Origin: Labilithrix sp.
GTDB lineage: Bacteria > Myxococcota_A > Polyangia > Polyangiales > Polyangiaceae
Length of the DNA: 64,000 nucleotides
Direction: 5' to 3'
Assembly: GCA_019637225.1 (NCBI GenBank)
Contig: JAHBWC010000005.1
Span: forward strand, 1-64,000
Positions 36,445 to 44,791 of the stretch are shown piece by piece. A model generated the notes under the pieces. The model saw only the letters and a program-made list of their open reading frames with translations. It searched no databases and had not been told where the DNA came from. Every line of letters begins with the position of its first letter. The stretch's first letter is position 1. A program made the position numbers and the translations under genes.

Positions 36445-39400
36445 TGGCGTCGTACGGCACGAAGCTCGCGCCCGCTACGCTGGTCTTGCTCGTCGCGGTC
36501 GCGGCGTGCGGCGGAAACAAGCAGGTCAACGCCCCGCGGGGCCTCGCCGATCTATCGACGCCGCTCGTCGCCGCGTTCCGCGAGGAGGCGGTCGGCGACT
36601 CGACGAAGGCGGTCGACCTCTACACCAAGGCGCTGGCGGCGGCGGCGGCGTCACCGGACGATCCTTCGAGCGTGGCGATCGCGATGGCGTCGCTCGACGC
36701 GCTCGTGCACCACGATTTCACCGCGTTCGCGGACGCGACGTCGTCGAGCTCGCTCGCCGACCGGGTCGATCCCGCGGCGCTGAAGAGGAGCGGCGGGACC
36801 ATCGACGAGCGGCTCGCCAAGGTCGCGCGCGAGGGAGGCCCGTTCGTGCCGGCGCTGGTGGCGAACGCGCGGCTCGCGCTCGCCGAGCGCCGAGGCGACG
36901 CGAAGGCCGCGGCCGAGCTGCGCGCGGCGACCGGCTGCGCCCGCGAGGCCGCCGTCATCGGTCCCGTCGCGTGGATGAACGTGAGCGGTGCGCGCGAGGC
37001 CGCCGTGCTCGGCGCGCCGGGCGCGGCGATGCCGGCCGAGGTGCCGGGTCCCGGACCGTTCAAGTCGCGGCTCGTTCCGATGAAGGTCCTTGCGTTCGGC
37101 TGCCGGCTGCCGCTCTACGCGGAGACGAGCACGACGGGCGTGCGGGAGGTCGCGATCGACGTCGACGTTCCGAAGGCAGGATGGATCGGCGTCGGGCTTC
37201 GCTCGTCGGCGACCGCGGTCTTGCGCGCCGGCGGTCAGGTCGCGATCGAGCGGCCGCACTCGGCCGGATCGCGCTCGGTCCCGCGCTTCGCGCGGGTCGA
37301 GACGTCGGCCGGGACGCTCCGCCTCGTCGTTCGTGTCGGCATGGATCAGGACTTCTCGTCCGTCGAGGTGGGCGCCTGGGACGCCGACGGCAAGCCGCTC
37401 CGCGCGCGCGCTCCAAAGGCCGGCGCGACGGCGGGCGCGACGGTGAGTCAGGCCATCCCGGTAGCGCCGCCCGATCCGCGCGCCGATGCCGAGCGCGTCG
37501 CGGTCGCGCTCGGGGCGCTCGCGGCGAACGACGCGCGCCTCGCGGAGAACCTCCTGTCACCGCAGGTCGCGCGCACCGACGCACCGCCGGAGCTGCTCCT
37601 CGTCTACGCGCGCGCCGTCCGCGACGCGCGCGACCTCCCGGCGGTCAAGGCTCACGAGCGCGCGCGGTCGGCCTACGATCGCGTGCTCGAGGCGTGGCCG
37701 GCGTCGTGGGAGGCCGCGGTCGAGCACGCCGTCCTCGCCGGCGCACGTCGCGGCCGCGCGGAGGCGCACATCGCCGCGCTCGTGGACCTCGACGCGACGC
37801 GCGCGAAGACGAAGACGTCGGCGCCGGCGCTCCTCGACGCGTTCGAGGCGCAGACGGCGGGCCGCGAGCGGCTCTACGACCGCGCGCGGGTCGCGTTCGA
37901 GCGCATCAAGGCGTCGCCGCTCGCGAACACCTCGCTCTTCGCGGAGACGGAGCGCGTCGTCTTCGAGCGCACCGGGCGTGACCTCGTCGCGTTCGACTGC
38001 AGCGACAAGGCCGGCGACCGCGCGAGCCTCGCCTGCCATCACGCGCTCACGTCGGCGGGCGATCGCGACGGCGCCGAGAAGGAGCTCGAGCGCCTCCGCG
38101 CCCTCGCGGGGACGCCGCAGCTCTACCTCTCGCTCTCGTCGCGGAGCGCGATCGAGACGGGCGACCTCGGCCGGGCGCAGAAGATCCTCGACGCGATGAA
38201 CCCCGGCGACCGGGCGCTGTCCTCCGTGTACGCGGCGAAGGGCAAGGCGGCGCTCCCGGAGCTCCTCCGCCTGGCGACGACCGCGCGTGACGCCCCGTCG
38301 GCTCTGCCGTCGTTGCTGCGCGACGCCGGGGACGACCCGATCGCGGCGTTCGAGGGGATCGCCGAGAAGGTCGTCCACGATCCGAACGTCGGCCCGCTCA
38401 TCGCGAACGCGGCGACGGCGATCCTCGCGCATCGCGAGCGGTACGACGTCGAGCCGTCGGGCCTCGTTCACTTCACGATGCTCGACGTCCGCCGGGTGAT
38501 GGGCACCACCGACGTCGAGGCCAACGCCCAGGCCTCCGCGCCGACGCTGTTCGGGAGGGACACGATCCGCGTCCTCCGGCGGCGCATCTTCAAGAAGGAC
38601 GGCAGCGTCGTGCTCCCCGACCGGACGCCGAACGCGGCCCAGTCGCACGCCGACCTCTCGCAGCTCGAGGCCGGCGACGCCGTCGAAGCGATCTACGAGG
38701 GGTGGGGCATCCCGAACGAGACGGGCAACGTCGGCATCGACACGCCCGATCTCCTCCCCGAGCGCACCGCCGTCCGGGAGGCGAGCATCGAGCTCGCGCT
38801 CCCGCCGGGCCTCGCCGGCTCGATGTGGAGCCACCCGCTCCTCGGCAAGGCCGAGGAACGGACCGAGCCCGCGTCCGCCACGACGAGCAAGAAACGCGTC
38901 CTCACCTGGCGCGTGAAGGATCGCGCCGTCCGCCGGCTCGAGTCGGGCGTCCCGAAGATGGACCGCAGCGTCGGAGTGAGCTTCTCGACATCGTCGTGGG
39001 ACGACGTCGCGCGCGGCCTCCGGGAGACGCTCGCCTCGCTCGAAGCCGAGAGCCCGGAGGTCACGAACTGGGCACGCGAGGCCTCGGCCGGACGGCCGGT
39101 GTCGCGGGAGGTCGTCGACAAGGTCGTCGCCGCCTCCGGTCACGCGATCAAGGAGGCTTCCGGCATCGTCCTCTCCGACGTCGACCTCGGACGCGCGGGA
39201 AGCCAGGGCGTGACCGCGCGCGGCATGCTCGCGACGCACGAGGGGAGCCGCACGTGGCTCATCGTCCAGGCGCTCCGCGAGCTCGGCATTCACACCGACG
39301 TCGCGGTCGCGGAGAACGATCCGTTCTCGGACAGCCCGTCGTTTCCCCCGCACTTCGGACGCTTCATGCACCCGCTCGCGATCGCGCACGTGCCCGATCC

Positions 39401-40235
39401 GGCGAAGCCCGGCGCGATGACCGACGTGTGGATCGACGCCGACGTTCCAGGGCCGCCTCTCCCGGCGGGTCGGATCTCGCCGGAGCTGCGCGGCCGGAAC
39501 GCGCTCTACCCGAGCGGCCGGATCGCCCGGCTCCCCGCGGCCTTCGGCGAGGCGGAGCGGGACGAGATCGACATCCGCCTCGTCGTCGACGACAAGGGCG
39601 ACGCCACCGGCACGATCACCGTGCTCCTACGCGGACACACCGCGCAGGACCTCGCGGAGGCGCTCGTGCGCCTCGTCGGCCTCGAGCGCCAGCGCGCGCT
39701 CCGGGGCATCGCGCTCGGCTGGGTCCCCTTCGCCACCGTCGAGAAGGTCGAGCTGTCCTCGAGCGAGGGCAGCTGGCAGGTCGCGATGCGCGCCGACCTG
39801 ACGGCCCCCGGCTACGCCCAGCTCGAAGGCACCAAGCCCGGATCGCGGATCTGGGTCCTGCCGGGGATGGATCCCGTCCACTACGTCTTCCCCAGACCGT
39901 TCGTCACGACCCTGAGCGCGACGTACGCGTCGCAGGCCGCGCGCGAGAGCGCGCTCGCCATCAGTCACGCCACGCAGTACCACGTACGGCGTCGCGTCGA
40001 GCTCCCCGCGAAGTCGCAGGTCGCGCGGCTCCCCGGCCCCTTCGAGGGCAAGGGGCCCCTCTTCAGCGCGGCGCGGAAGATCTCGGTCGCCGGGACGTCG
40101 ATCGAGGAGGACTTCACCCTCGACATCACGACGGGCACCGTCGCTCGCGACAAGTACGACGCGTTCGTCGCGTCGGTGCGGAGCACCGACGACGCGTTCC
40201 GCGCAAGCACACGCGTGAAGCCCCAATCGCCATAA
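36444..40235 (+). CDS. Large lipoprotein paralogue with degenerate transglutaminase domain
   Basis: 1263 residues. ATG at 36444 with GGAGG upstream, overlapping the previous stop by one base. Lipobox VAAC (Cys22). The order copies its neighbour: a helical TPR-like half, a DUF3857-like region (KKDGSVVLPDRTP, then LSQLEAGDAVEAIYEGW), a transglutaminase-like region and a beta C-terminus. At the active-site loop (about residue 925) the neighbour's REGDCDDKAILLI is here HEGSRTWLIV, so the catalytic Cys is gone; His in FMHPLAIAHV and Asp in VWIDADV remain in place. It is probably non-enzymatic and may scaffold or regulate the active partner as an outer-membrane-anchored lipoprotein. That pairing is inference. 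Confidence 0.85.
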   Translation: MASYGTKLAPATLVLLVAVAACGGNKQVNAPRGLADLSTPLVAAFREEAVGDSTKAVDLYTKALAAAAASPDDPSSVAIAMASLDALVHHDFTAFADATSSSSLADRVDPAALKRSGGTIDERLAKVAREGGPFVPALVANARLALAERRGDAKAAAELRAATGCAREAAVIGPVAWMNVSGAREAAVLGAPGAAMPAEVPGPGPFKSRLVPMKVLAFGCRLPLYAETSTTGVREVAIDVDVPKAGWIGVGLRSSATAVLRAGGQVAIERPHSAGSRSVPRFARVETSAGTLRLVVRVGMDQDFSSVEVGAWDADGKPLRARAPKAGATAGATVSQAIPVAPPDPRADAERVAVALGALAANDARLAENLLSPQVARTDAPPELLLVYARAVRDARDLPAVKAHERARSAYDRVLEAWPASWEAAVEHAVLAGARRGRAEAHIAALVDLDATRAKTKTSAPALLDAFEAQTAGRERLYDRARVAFERIKASPLANTSLFAETERVVFERTGRDLVAFDCSDKAGDRASLACHHALTSAGDRDGAEKELERLRALAGTPQLYLSLSSRSAIETGDLGRAQKILDAMNPGDRALSSVYAAKGKAALPELLRLATTARDAPSALPSLLRDAGDDPIAAFEGIAEKVVHDPNVGPLIANAATAILAHRERYDVEPSGLVHFTMLDVRRVMGTTDVEANAQASAPTLFGRDTIRVLRRRIFKKDGSVVLPDRTPNAAQSHADLSQLEAGDAVEAIYEGWGIPNETGNVGIDTPDLLPERTAVREASIELALPPGLAGSMWSHPLLGKAEERTEPASATTSKKRVLTWRVKDRAVRRLESGVPKMDRSVGVSFSTSSWDDVARGLRETLASLEAESPEVTNWAREASAGRPVSREVVDKVVAASGHAIKEASGIVLSDVDLGRAGSQGVTARGMLATHEGSRTWLIVQALRELGIHTDVAVAENDPFSDSPSFPPHFGRFMHPLAIAHVPDPAKPGAMTDVWIDADVPGPPLPAGRISPELRGRNALYPSGRIARLPAAFGEAERDEIDIRLVVDDKGDATGTITVLLRGHTAQDLAEALVRLVGLERQRALRGIALGWVPFATVEKVELSSSEGSWQVAMRADLTAPGYAQLEGTKPGSRIWVLPGMDPVHYVFPRPFVTTLSATYASQAARESALAISHATQYHVRRRVELPAKSQVARLPGPFEGKGPLFSAARKISVAGTSIEEDFTLDITTGTVARDKYDAFVASVRSTDDAFRASTRVKPQSP

Positions 40236-40236
40236 G

Positions 40237-40301
40237 CCGCGCGACGCGCGGTCTCTCGCGAGTCGTGGTCAGGGTCTGCGAGCGCGATCGCGACTCGCGA
40301 G
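40237..40301. terminator. Two nested inverted repeats after the paralogue stop
   Basis: CCGCGC-GAC-GCGCGG (40237-40251) follows the TAA by one base. A perfect 11-bp inverted repeat (CTCGCGAGTCG at 40255, CGACTCGCGAG at 40291) with a 25-base spacer comes next. Lying between convergent units, they probably end transcription, though no U-tract is present. Confidence 0.45.
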
Positions 40302-40325
40302 GCGGGATTCGCGGTCGCGCTCGCG

Positions 40326-40440
40326 GTCGGCCGCGGGCCGCGCTCACTCTGCGCGCCACGAGCCGTTCGACGCGATGACGATCCCCTGCTCGCCGCCGCA
40401 CGGGAGGTCGAGCGTGCGCGCGGCGCCCTTTCCGCCGATC
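40326..40440. repeat. 115-bp direct repeat, left copy
   Basis: This matches 42995-43109 over 115 bases with four mismatches and no gaps. The two copies are in the same orientation and bracket the 2.55-kb two-gene cassette. The right copy is the 3' end of the pseudokinase gene plus 18 bases beyond its stop; this left copy is a duplicate of that end with no gene attached. Confidence 0.9.
40344..40440 (-). pseudogene. Orphan 3' fragment of a pseudokinase-type gene
   Basis: On the minus strand this encodes about 31 C-terminal residues (IGGKGAARTLDLPCGGEQG, then a TGA) nearly identical to the end of the gene at 43013. Homology stops at 40440, 19 bases after the stop of the neighbouring cassette gene. 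There is no start codon or upstream body, so it is a remnant left by duplication or by insertion of the cassette. Confidence 0.75.
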
Positions 40441-40458
40441 CTTCAGCTGCGCGATCGC

Positions 40459-41161
40459 TCAGCGCTGCGAGGAGTCAGCGAGGTTGGGAAAGATGAAGCC
40501 GAGCCCGACGGTGACGGTATCGAGCCACGTCGGTCCGTAGACGTCGTGCAGGAGGCTCGCCTCGGGCATGAGCGCGAAGCCGGACGTCACGGGGACCTGT
40601 ACGCCTGCGCCGGCGCGGATCGCGTGCGTCAGCCGCCCTGCGGCGTCGCCGACGACCGTGTAGCCGGGCGATGCGACGAACGTTACGGGGCCGAGGTCGA
40701 TTCCGAGCAGGATGGGAAGGTGAAGGAGCAAGCCGCTACGCGCCTCGGGCTCGCTCGGTCGATGCGTTCGGAGCGACCGGATGGCCAGCGAGAGGCGCCC
40801 GAGCAGGGCGAGATCGAAATGGGGCGTTCGTAGCGCGTTCCATTTTCCATCGACGCCCCACGTGTCGAGCCCTCCGTGAAGGCCGACCTCACCTCGCTCG
40901 CCGATGCCCGTGCGGTACGCCGCGTGGATGAGCGGCAGCGGCGGCGGCTCTCCGGAGTCATCCGTGCCGCACCGATCCACGCCGTCGGCAACGCACGGAG
41001 TCCGCCTTTGTTTCGGGCGGAAGGCGACCTGCGGGGCGACGATCGCCTGCCCCCCCCTTTTCTCCGAGCGTTCGTGGTGTCGTGTAGAGGTTCTGGCCCG
41101 TGCAACCTGCGCACGCCACGAGCGTGCATGTCAGGGTGAGCGACGCGCGCCAGCCGATCAC
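40459..41161 (-). pseudogene. Frameshifted lipoprotein gene, predicted small beta-barrel
   Basis: The first part, from a GTG at 41161, encodes a signal peptide with lipobox (TLVAC/CAGC) and about 38 residues. The frame then breaks in a run of eight G (41050-41057 on the minus strand). Reading seven G instead joins it exactly to the second part (GQAIVAPQVAFRPKQ), which runs to 40459 and ends in strands with alternating hydrophobics (VTVGLGFIFPNL). The rejoined protein would be about 233 residues and look like an outer-membrane or surface beta protein. The GTG overlaps the stop of 41158-42627 by four bases. Whether this is a real mutation, slippage-based switching or a base-calling error cannot be told from the sequence. 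Confidence 0.75.
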
Positions 41162-42627
41162 AGGCCCGACGGCACGGTCGGAGGCCCTAGCGTGCTCCGT
41201 GCGATGCGGACGATGCCGTACGAATCCAGCTGGAACTTCCCGTCGGGATCGGGGGCGATCTGGAGGATCGCCTCGTTGTCGTCGACCCAGATGGGCGCGG
41301 TGAAGCGCTCGCCCGGTTCGCCGGTGACCTTCCAGCCCATGCCATCGGAGAGGCGCGTGATGGTCGCCTCGTTCCGCCCGCTGAGGCTCAAGAAGACGCC
41401 ACGGTTGGCAACGCCTCCGCCGCCGCCGCTGAAGGTGCTGTCCTCGAGCTTCGCAACCTTGCGACGAACGAGCGAGGCCTCGGTCGTCGCGAAAGGAGCC
41501 GTCCAGAGCGTCGAGTTCGTGTAGTCGAGCCCGGAGTCACTCTCGACCCAGACGAGAGCGTTACCGTTGGACCGGTCGAGCGCCTTCCACGTGACAACCT
41601 GCGGGCTCGCCGGCGTGACCACGCGCGTGAACGTTCCGTCGTCCTTGGCGTGCGCAATGGCGAACGCGCTCGTGCTCGTGTCGAACACGAAGGCGCCGCC
41701 GGGCGCCGGCGTCGGATACTCCGACCGGAGGTTGCCTTCCAGCAAGCGCGCCGACTGCGAGGTGAAGTTGAAGATCCCGACACTCGACGGCGCGCGAGTC
41801 GACACCCACAAGGTCGTTTCGCCCAGAGCGGGATCGAGGAAGTAGCCGATCTTCGAGCCAAGTCCGAACTCCGTGACATTGACCGTCTTCGTCGTAAAGG
41901 TGCCAAGCGTGGCCCACGGAGCCCACCCGAGAACGACTTCGTCCGACCCATTGTCCTGGGTCGCAGGCTTCGTGGGATCTCTACCGGTCAGGTCGTAAGC
42001 CGCGCCGAAGTCGCCATAACCCACCGCGACTGCGCAGTAACGGGGCGAGTTCTTGACCAAGGCGATCGGCCCGGTCGCGATGGCGAGGGACGGAGCCTCG
42101 TCGAGCGGCTCGAGCAGGTACATGTACCCGATCGGTTGGTTGTTCAGGAGAAACACCTCCGAGTGCCAGTAGCGGCGGATCATGAAGTAGGCCTTGTCGC
42201 CGATGAGCCGCGTCGGCTCGGGTCCCTTCGAGACATCGACGAGCAAGCCAGGCGCCGAGGGCGGATGCTTCGTCCAGGTCGTATCGAGCTTCCGGCAGCC
42301 TTGCCTACCGGAAGGGCAAGGCTGCCACTTCGAGGCGAGCTTCTCGGGCTCCTCCGATACGCGGATATCGCAGTAGCTTGGCGCGCCAGGAAGCGCGTGC
42401 CATTTGCCGACGAAGATGTCGGCGGCGAGCGCGTCCTTTCCGGCATCCGCCTCGGTAGCGGCGTCCTCGTGCGCGTCGAACGGAGCGCCCGGCGCGCCGT
42501 CTGCGCGAACGTCGACATCGGCGTCAGCGCCCTCCGTCAAGGCCGGTGTCTCGGAGCAGCTCGCCAGCGCGACCGAAGCCGCGCCGGCGGCCGATAGCGC
42601 GAAGGCCGCCCACCGCGCGACGCGCAT
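41158..42627 (-). CDS. Hypothetical lipoprotein, PD40/propeller-like, lower GC
   Basis: 489 residues from the ATG at 42627, chosen because it begins a signal peptide ending in LASC (Cys24) with GGAGCAGGTG upstream. An Asp/Ala linker is followed by beta-rich sequence with short repeated strands (TLWVSTRAPSSVGIFNF, then GAFVFDTSTSAFAIAH and ALVWVESDSGLDY) typical of irregular propellers. Sampled 60-base blocks are 57-63% G+C by eye count, against 77% in a block of the adjacent pseudokinase gene, and A/T-ending codons are much more frequent. With the flanking 115-bp repeats this suggests acquisition from elsewhere. It is coupled to the frameshifted gene by GTGA. Confidence 0.78.
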   Translation of the reverse strand: MRVARWAAFALSAAGAASVALASCSETPALTEGADADVDVRADGAPGAPFDAHEDAATEADAGKDALAADIFVGKWHALPGAPSYCDIRVSEEPEKLASKWQPCPSGRQGCRKLDTTWTKHPPSAPGLLVDVSKGPEPTRLIGDKAYFMIRRYWHSEVFLLNNQPIGYMYLLEPLDEAPSLAIATGPIALVKNSPRYCAVAVGYGDFGAAYDLTGRDPTKPATQDNGSDEVVLGWAPWATLGTFTTKTVNVTEFGLGSKIGYFLDPALGETTLWVSTRAPSSVGIFNFTSQSARLLEGNLRSEYPTPAPGGAFVFDTSTSAFAIAHAKDDGTFTRVVTPASPQVVTWKALDRSNGNALVWVESDSGLDYTNSTLWTAPFATTEASLVRRKVAKLEDSTFSGGGGGVANRGVFLSLSGRNEATITRLSDGMGWKVTGEPGERFTAPIWVDDNEAILQIAPDPDGKFQLDSYGIVRIARSTLGPPTVPSGL

Positions 42628-42994
42628 CAGAACACCTGCTCCAGAATTTCCGGCTCGCCGCCGCGCACGTCGAGGTCGTGGGATGGAGGCGAACCACGCC
42701 TGGACCGCAGAACCCATCGCACGGTTCATGATCCCTCTTCGTTCACGGATTCGCCATCTTGGACGGATGACCAGGCGGACGTCGCAGCGCGTTGCTGCGT
42801 CACTCCGCCCCCCTCCGCCCGCGCTCGTCACCCCGGCTTCTCAGCCGTGACCTCATCACGTCGGATCGGCGCGGCGAGCCGGGTCATGAAACGCGCATCG
42901 ACGGCGACGAGGCGTGGACGCGGGAGGTGTGATCGTCAGCCGCGCCCGGGTGAAAGGCGCGTACGCGAGCCGAGCCGGCGTCGCGTGAGAGCGC
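42628..42994. other. Gene-free stretch upstream of the cassette
   Basis: 367 bases between the start of the lipoprotein at 42627 and the right-hand repeat. It should hold the promoter for the two-gene minus-strand cassette. I see no convincing -35/-10 pair, inverted repeat or small gene. The first half is locally less GC-rich, like the cassette; the second half returns to high GC. Confidence 0.5.
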
Positions 42995-43109
42995 GTCGGC
43001 CGAGGGCCGCGCTCACTCTGCGTGCCACGAGCCGTTCGACGCGATGACGATCCCCTGCTCGCCGCCGCACGGGAGGTCGAGCGTGCGGGCGGCGCCCTTT
43101 CCCCCGATC
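42995..43109. repeat. 115-bp direct repeat, right copy
   Basis: Partner of 40326-40440. It covers the last 97 bases of the pseudokinase gene and 18 bases past its stop. Four mismatches separate the copies, two of them silent in the encoded C-terminus. Confidence 0.9.
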
Positions 43110-44572
43110 TTCACCGAGTGCGCGCCGCAGGGGACGCGCAGCTCCTTCGTGGTCACGCCGACGACGATGCCGTCGAGGATGACGAGGCGCGGAGAGAGGT
43201 GCCCCTCGAAGCGAAACGACGTCTCGCCCGTCGCGGGCGCCGGGGCCGCGACGACCGCGCTCGCGGCCGATGCGCCGCCGGCCGATGCGCCGCCGGCCGA
43301 TGTGCCGCCGGCTGTCACGTCGAGATCGTCGAGCTCGATCGCGCCGGCGGCGACGCTCGCTCGCGGCGCGGCGCTCGGCGGCGGGAGCACCGCCTCGGAC
43401 GGTGGCTCCGCGGACGCGACCATCCCCGCGAAGGCCGCCTTCGGCTCCGGCGCGCTCGGCGGGGCGGCGTCCTTGCCGACGAAGAGCACCGCGAGCACGA
43501 TCCCGCCGACGAGCACCGCGAGCGCAGCCGCGCCGGCCACGATGACGCCGACGAGCCCACGCTTCGGCGGCCGCTGCGAGTCGTTTCGCTGGAACGCCGC
43601 GACCGGAGGCGCGTCGACCTCCGAAGCGCTCGGCCGGCTCGGCACGCGCGGCCAACCGCCCGCGCTCGCCCCCGGCGACGCGCCCGACGCGTCCTGCGTG
43701 CCCGCCACGCGGGGATCCTCCGACGCGCTCTCCGCGCTCACGGCAGCGACGTTTCGAGAGCTGTCGACGAGGTCGCGCGGATCGAAGAGGATCCTCGACG
43801 CACGCGGGAACACGATCGCGTCGAGCTCCGCGCTCGACTCGCTCACCACGTCCTCCGGCGAGACGCTCGGCATCGGACGCCGCGGCGGACCGAGCCACTC
43901 GGGCATCGAGGCGCGCAGCGCCACACGAAGCTCCTCGATCGTCGCGAAACGACCGCGCGCGGCGTCGTCGACCGTCGACGTCATGGCGCGTGGCAGCTCC
44001 GGCGCCAGGTCGTGCAGCGGCGCCGACTGCGCGACGCAGGGCGTCCCCGACAGCATCTCGTAGAGGACGCGACCGACCCGCTCGACGTCCTCCTTGATCG
44101 TCGCCGGCGTCGCCGCCTTCGCGTGCTCGAGCTCGAGGAGGCACATCCCGCCCCTCGGCAACACGACGATCGCGTCCGTCCGCAAGAGGCCGACGGCGAA
44201 CCCCGCGCCGTGCAGCGTACCGATCGCCTGGCAGAGCTCGTCGCCGAGCCCCATCGCTTCGTCCGGCGGCGCTCGCCCACCCGATGAAGCCCGCCAGTGG
44301 TCGAGGCGCTGTCCCGTGACGGGCTCGAGGACCAGGTACGGCAGCCCGTCCTCCGTCGAGCCGTCGTCGCGCACGTTCACCGCCCGCGTGCCGAGGGCGT
44401 TCGCGACCCTCGCCTCGTCGAGCAGCGCCGCGGCGTGCTCCCGGCTCCGCGGCAGCTTGATCCAGGCCTCCGCCCCGTTGCGATGGCGCGCCTCGTACAC
44501 GATCGCAACGCCGGACTCGCGGACGACGCGTCCGAGCCGAAAACGCTGGCCGATCACGACTTCTGCGGGCAC
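43013..44572 (-). CDS. Pseudokinase with membrane helix and PEGA-like C-terminus
   Basis: 519 residues from the GTG at 44572; a GTG at 44557 is also possible and no clear ribosome binding site exists. The first 270 residues align with Hanks-type Ser/Thr kinases: a glycine-loop-like GRVVRESGVAIVYEA, the ATP-anchoring Lys in AWIKL, the hinge YLVLEPVTG, and C-lobe helices (EDVERVGRVLYEMLSGTP). The catalytic HRD position reads GLLRTD and DFG reads LEL, so phosphotransfer is unlikely. One membrane helix (VGVIVAGAAALAVLVGGIVLAVLFVG) leads to a periplasmic tail with repeated GGTSAGGASAGGASA and a beta module ending LPCGGE, shared with the protein at 30658. It probably acts as a binding or signalling scaffold. 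Confidence 0.75.
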   Translation of the reverse strand: MPAEVVIGQRFRLGRVVRESGVAIVYEARHRNGAEAWIKLPRSREHAAALLDEARVANALGTRAVNVRDDGSTEDGLPYLVLEPVTGQRLDHWRASSGGRAPPDEAMGLGDELCQAIGTLHGAGFAVGLLRTDAIVVLPRGGMCLLELEHAKAATPATIKEDVERVGRVLYEMLSGTPCVAQSAPLHDLAPELPRAMTSTVDDAARGRFATIEELRVALRASMPEWLGPPRRPMPSVSPEDVVSESSAELDAIVFPRASRILFDPRDLVDSSRNVAAVSAESASEDPRVAGTQDASGASPGASAGGWPRVPSRPSASEVDAPPVAAFQRNDSQRPPKRGLVGVIVAGAAALAVLVGGIVLAVLFVGKDAAPPSAPEPKAAFAGMVASAEPPSEAVLPPPSAAPRASVAAGAIELDDLDVTAGGTSAGGASAGGASAASAVVAAPAPATGETSFRFEGHLSPRLVILDGIVVGVTTKELRVPCGAHSVKIGGKGAARTLDLPCGGEQGIVIASNGSWHAE

Positions 44573-44586
44573 CGGAGCGAATGGTA

Positions 44587-44718
44587 GCGCGGACCGCCGG
44601 GCGACGCGTTGTGTTCGAGGCGCTTCCGCGCGTGGACCGCCGGCCGACGCGGCGTGTTCGAGGCCCTCCCGCGCGCGGACCGCCGGGCGACGCGTCGTGT
44701 TCGAGGCCTCCCGCCGCG
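44587..44718. repeat. Three tandem copies of a 43-bp unit
   Basis: Copies are marked by GGACCGCCGG at 44591, 44634 and 44677 and by GTGTTCGAGGC in each. They lie between the divergent starts at 44572 and 44792 and so could affect either promoter. No coding function is evident. Confidence 0.8.
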
Positions 44719-44791
44719 ACATCTCCCGTCGTCCGCCGAGCCCCCTTCGAAAGTGCCGCGCCGGGTGCCACCAGCCGATACTCTGGCTTCG

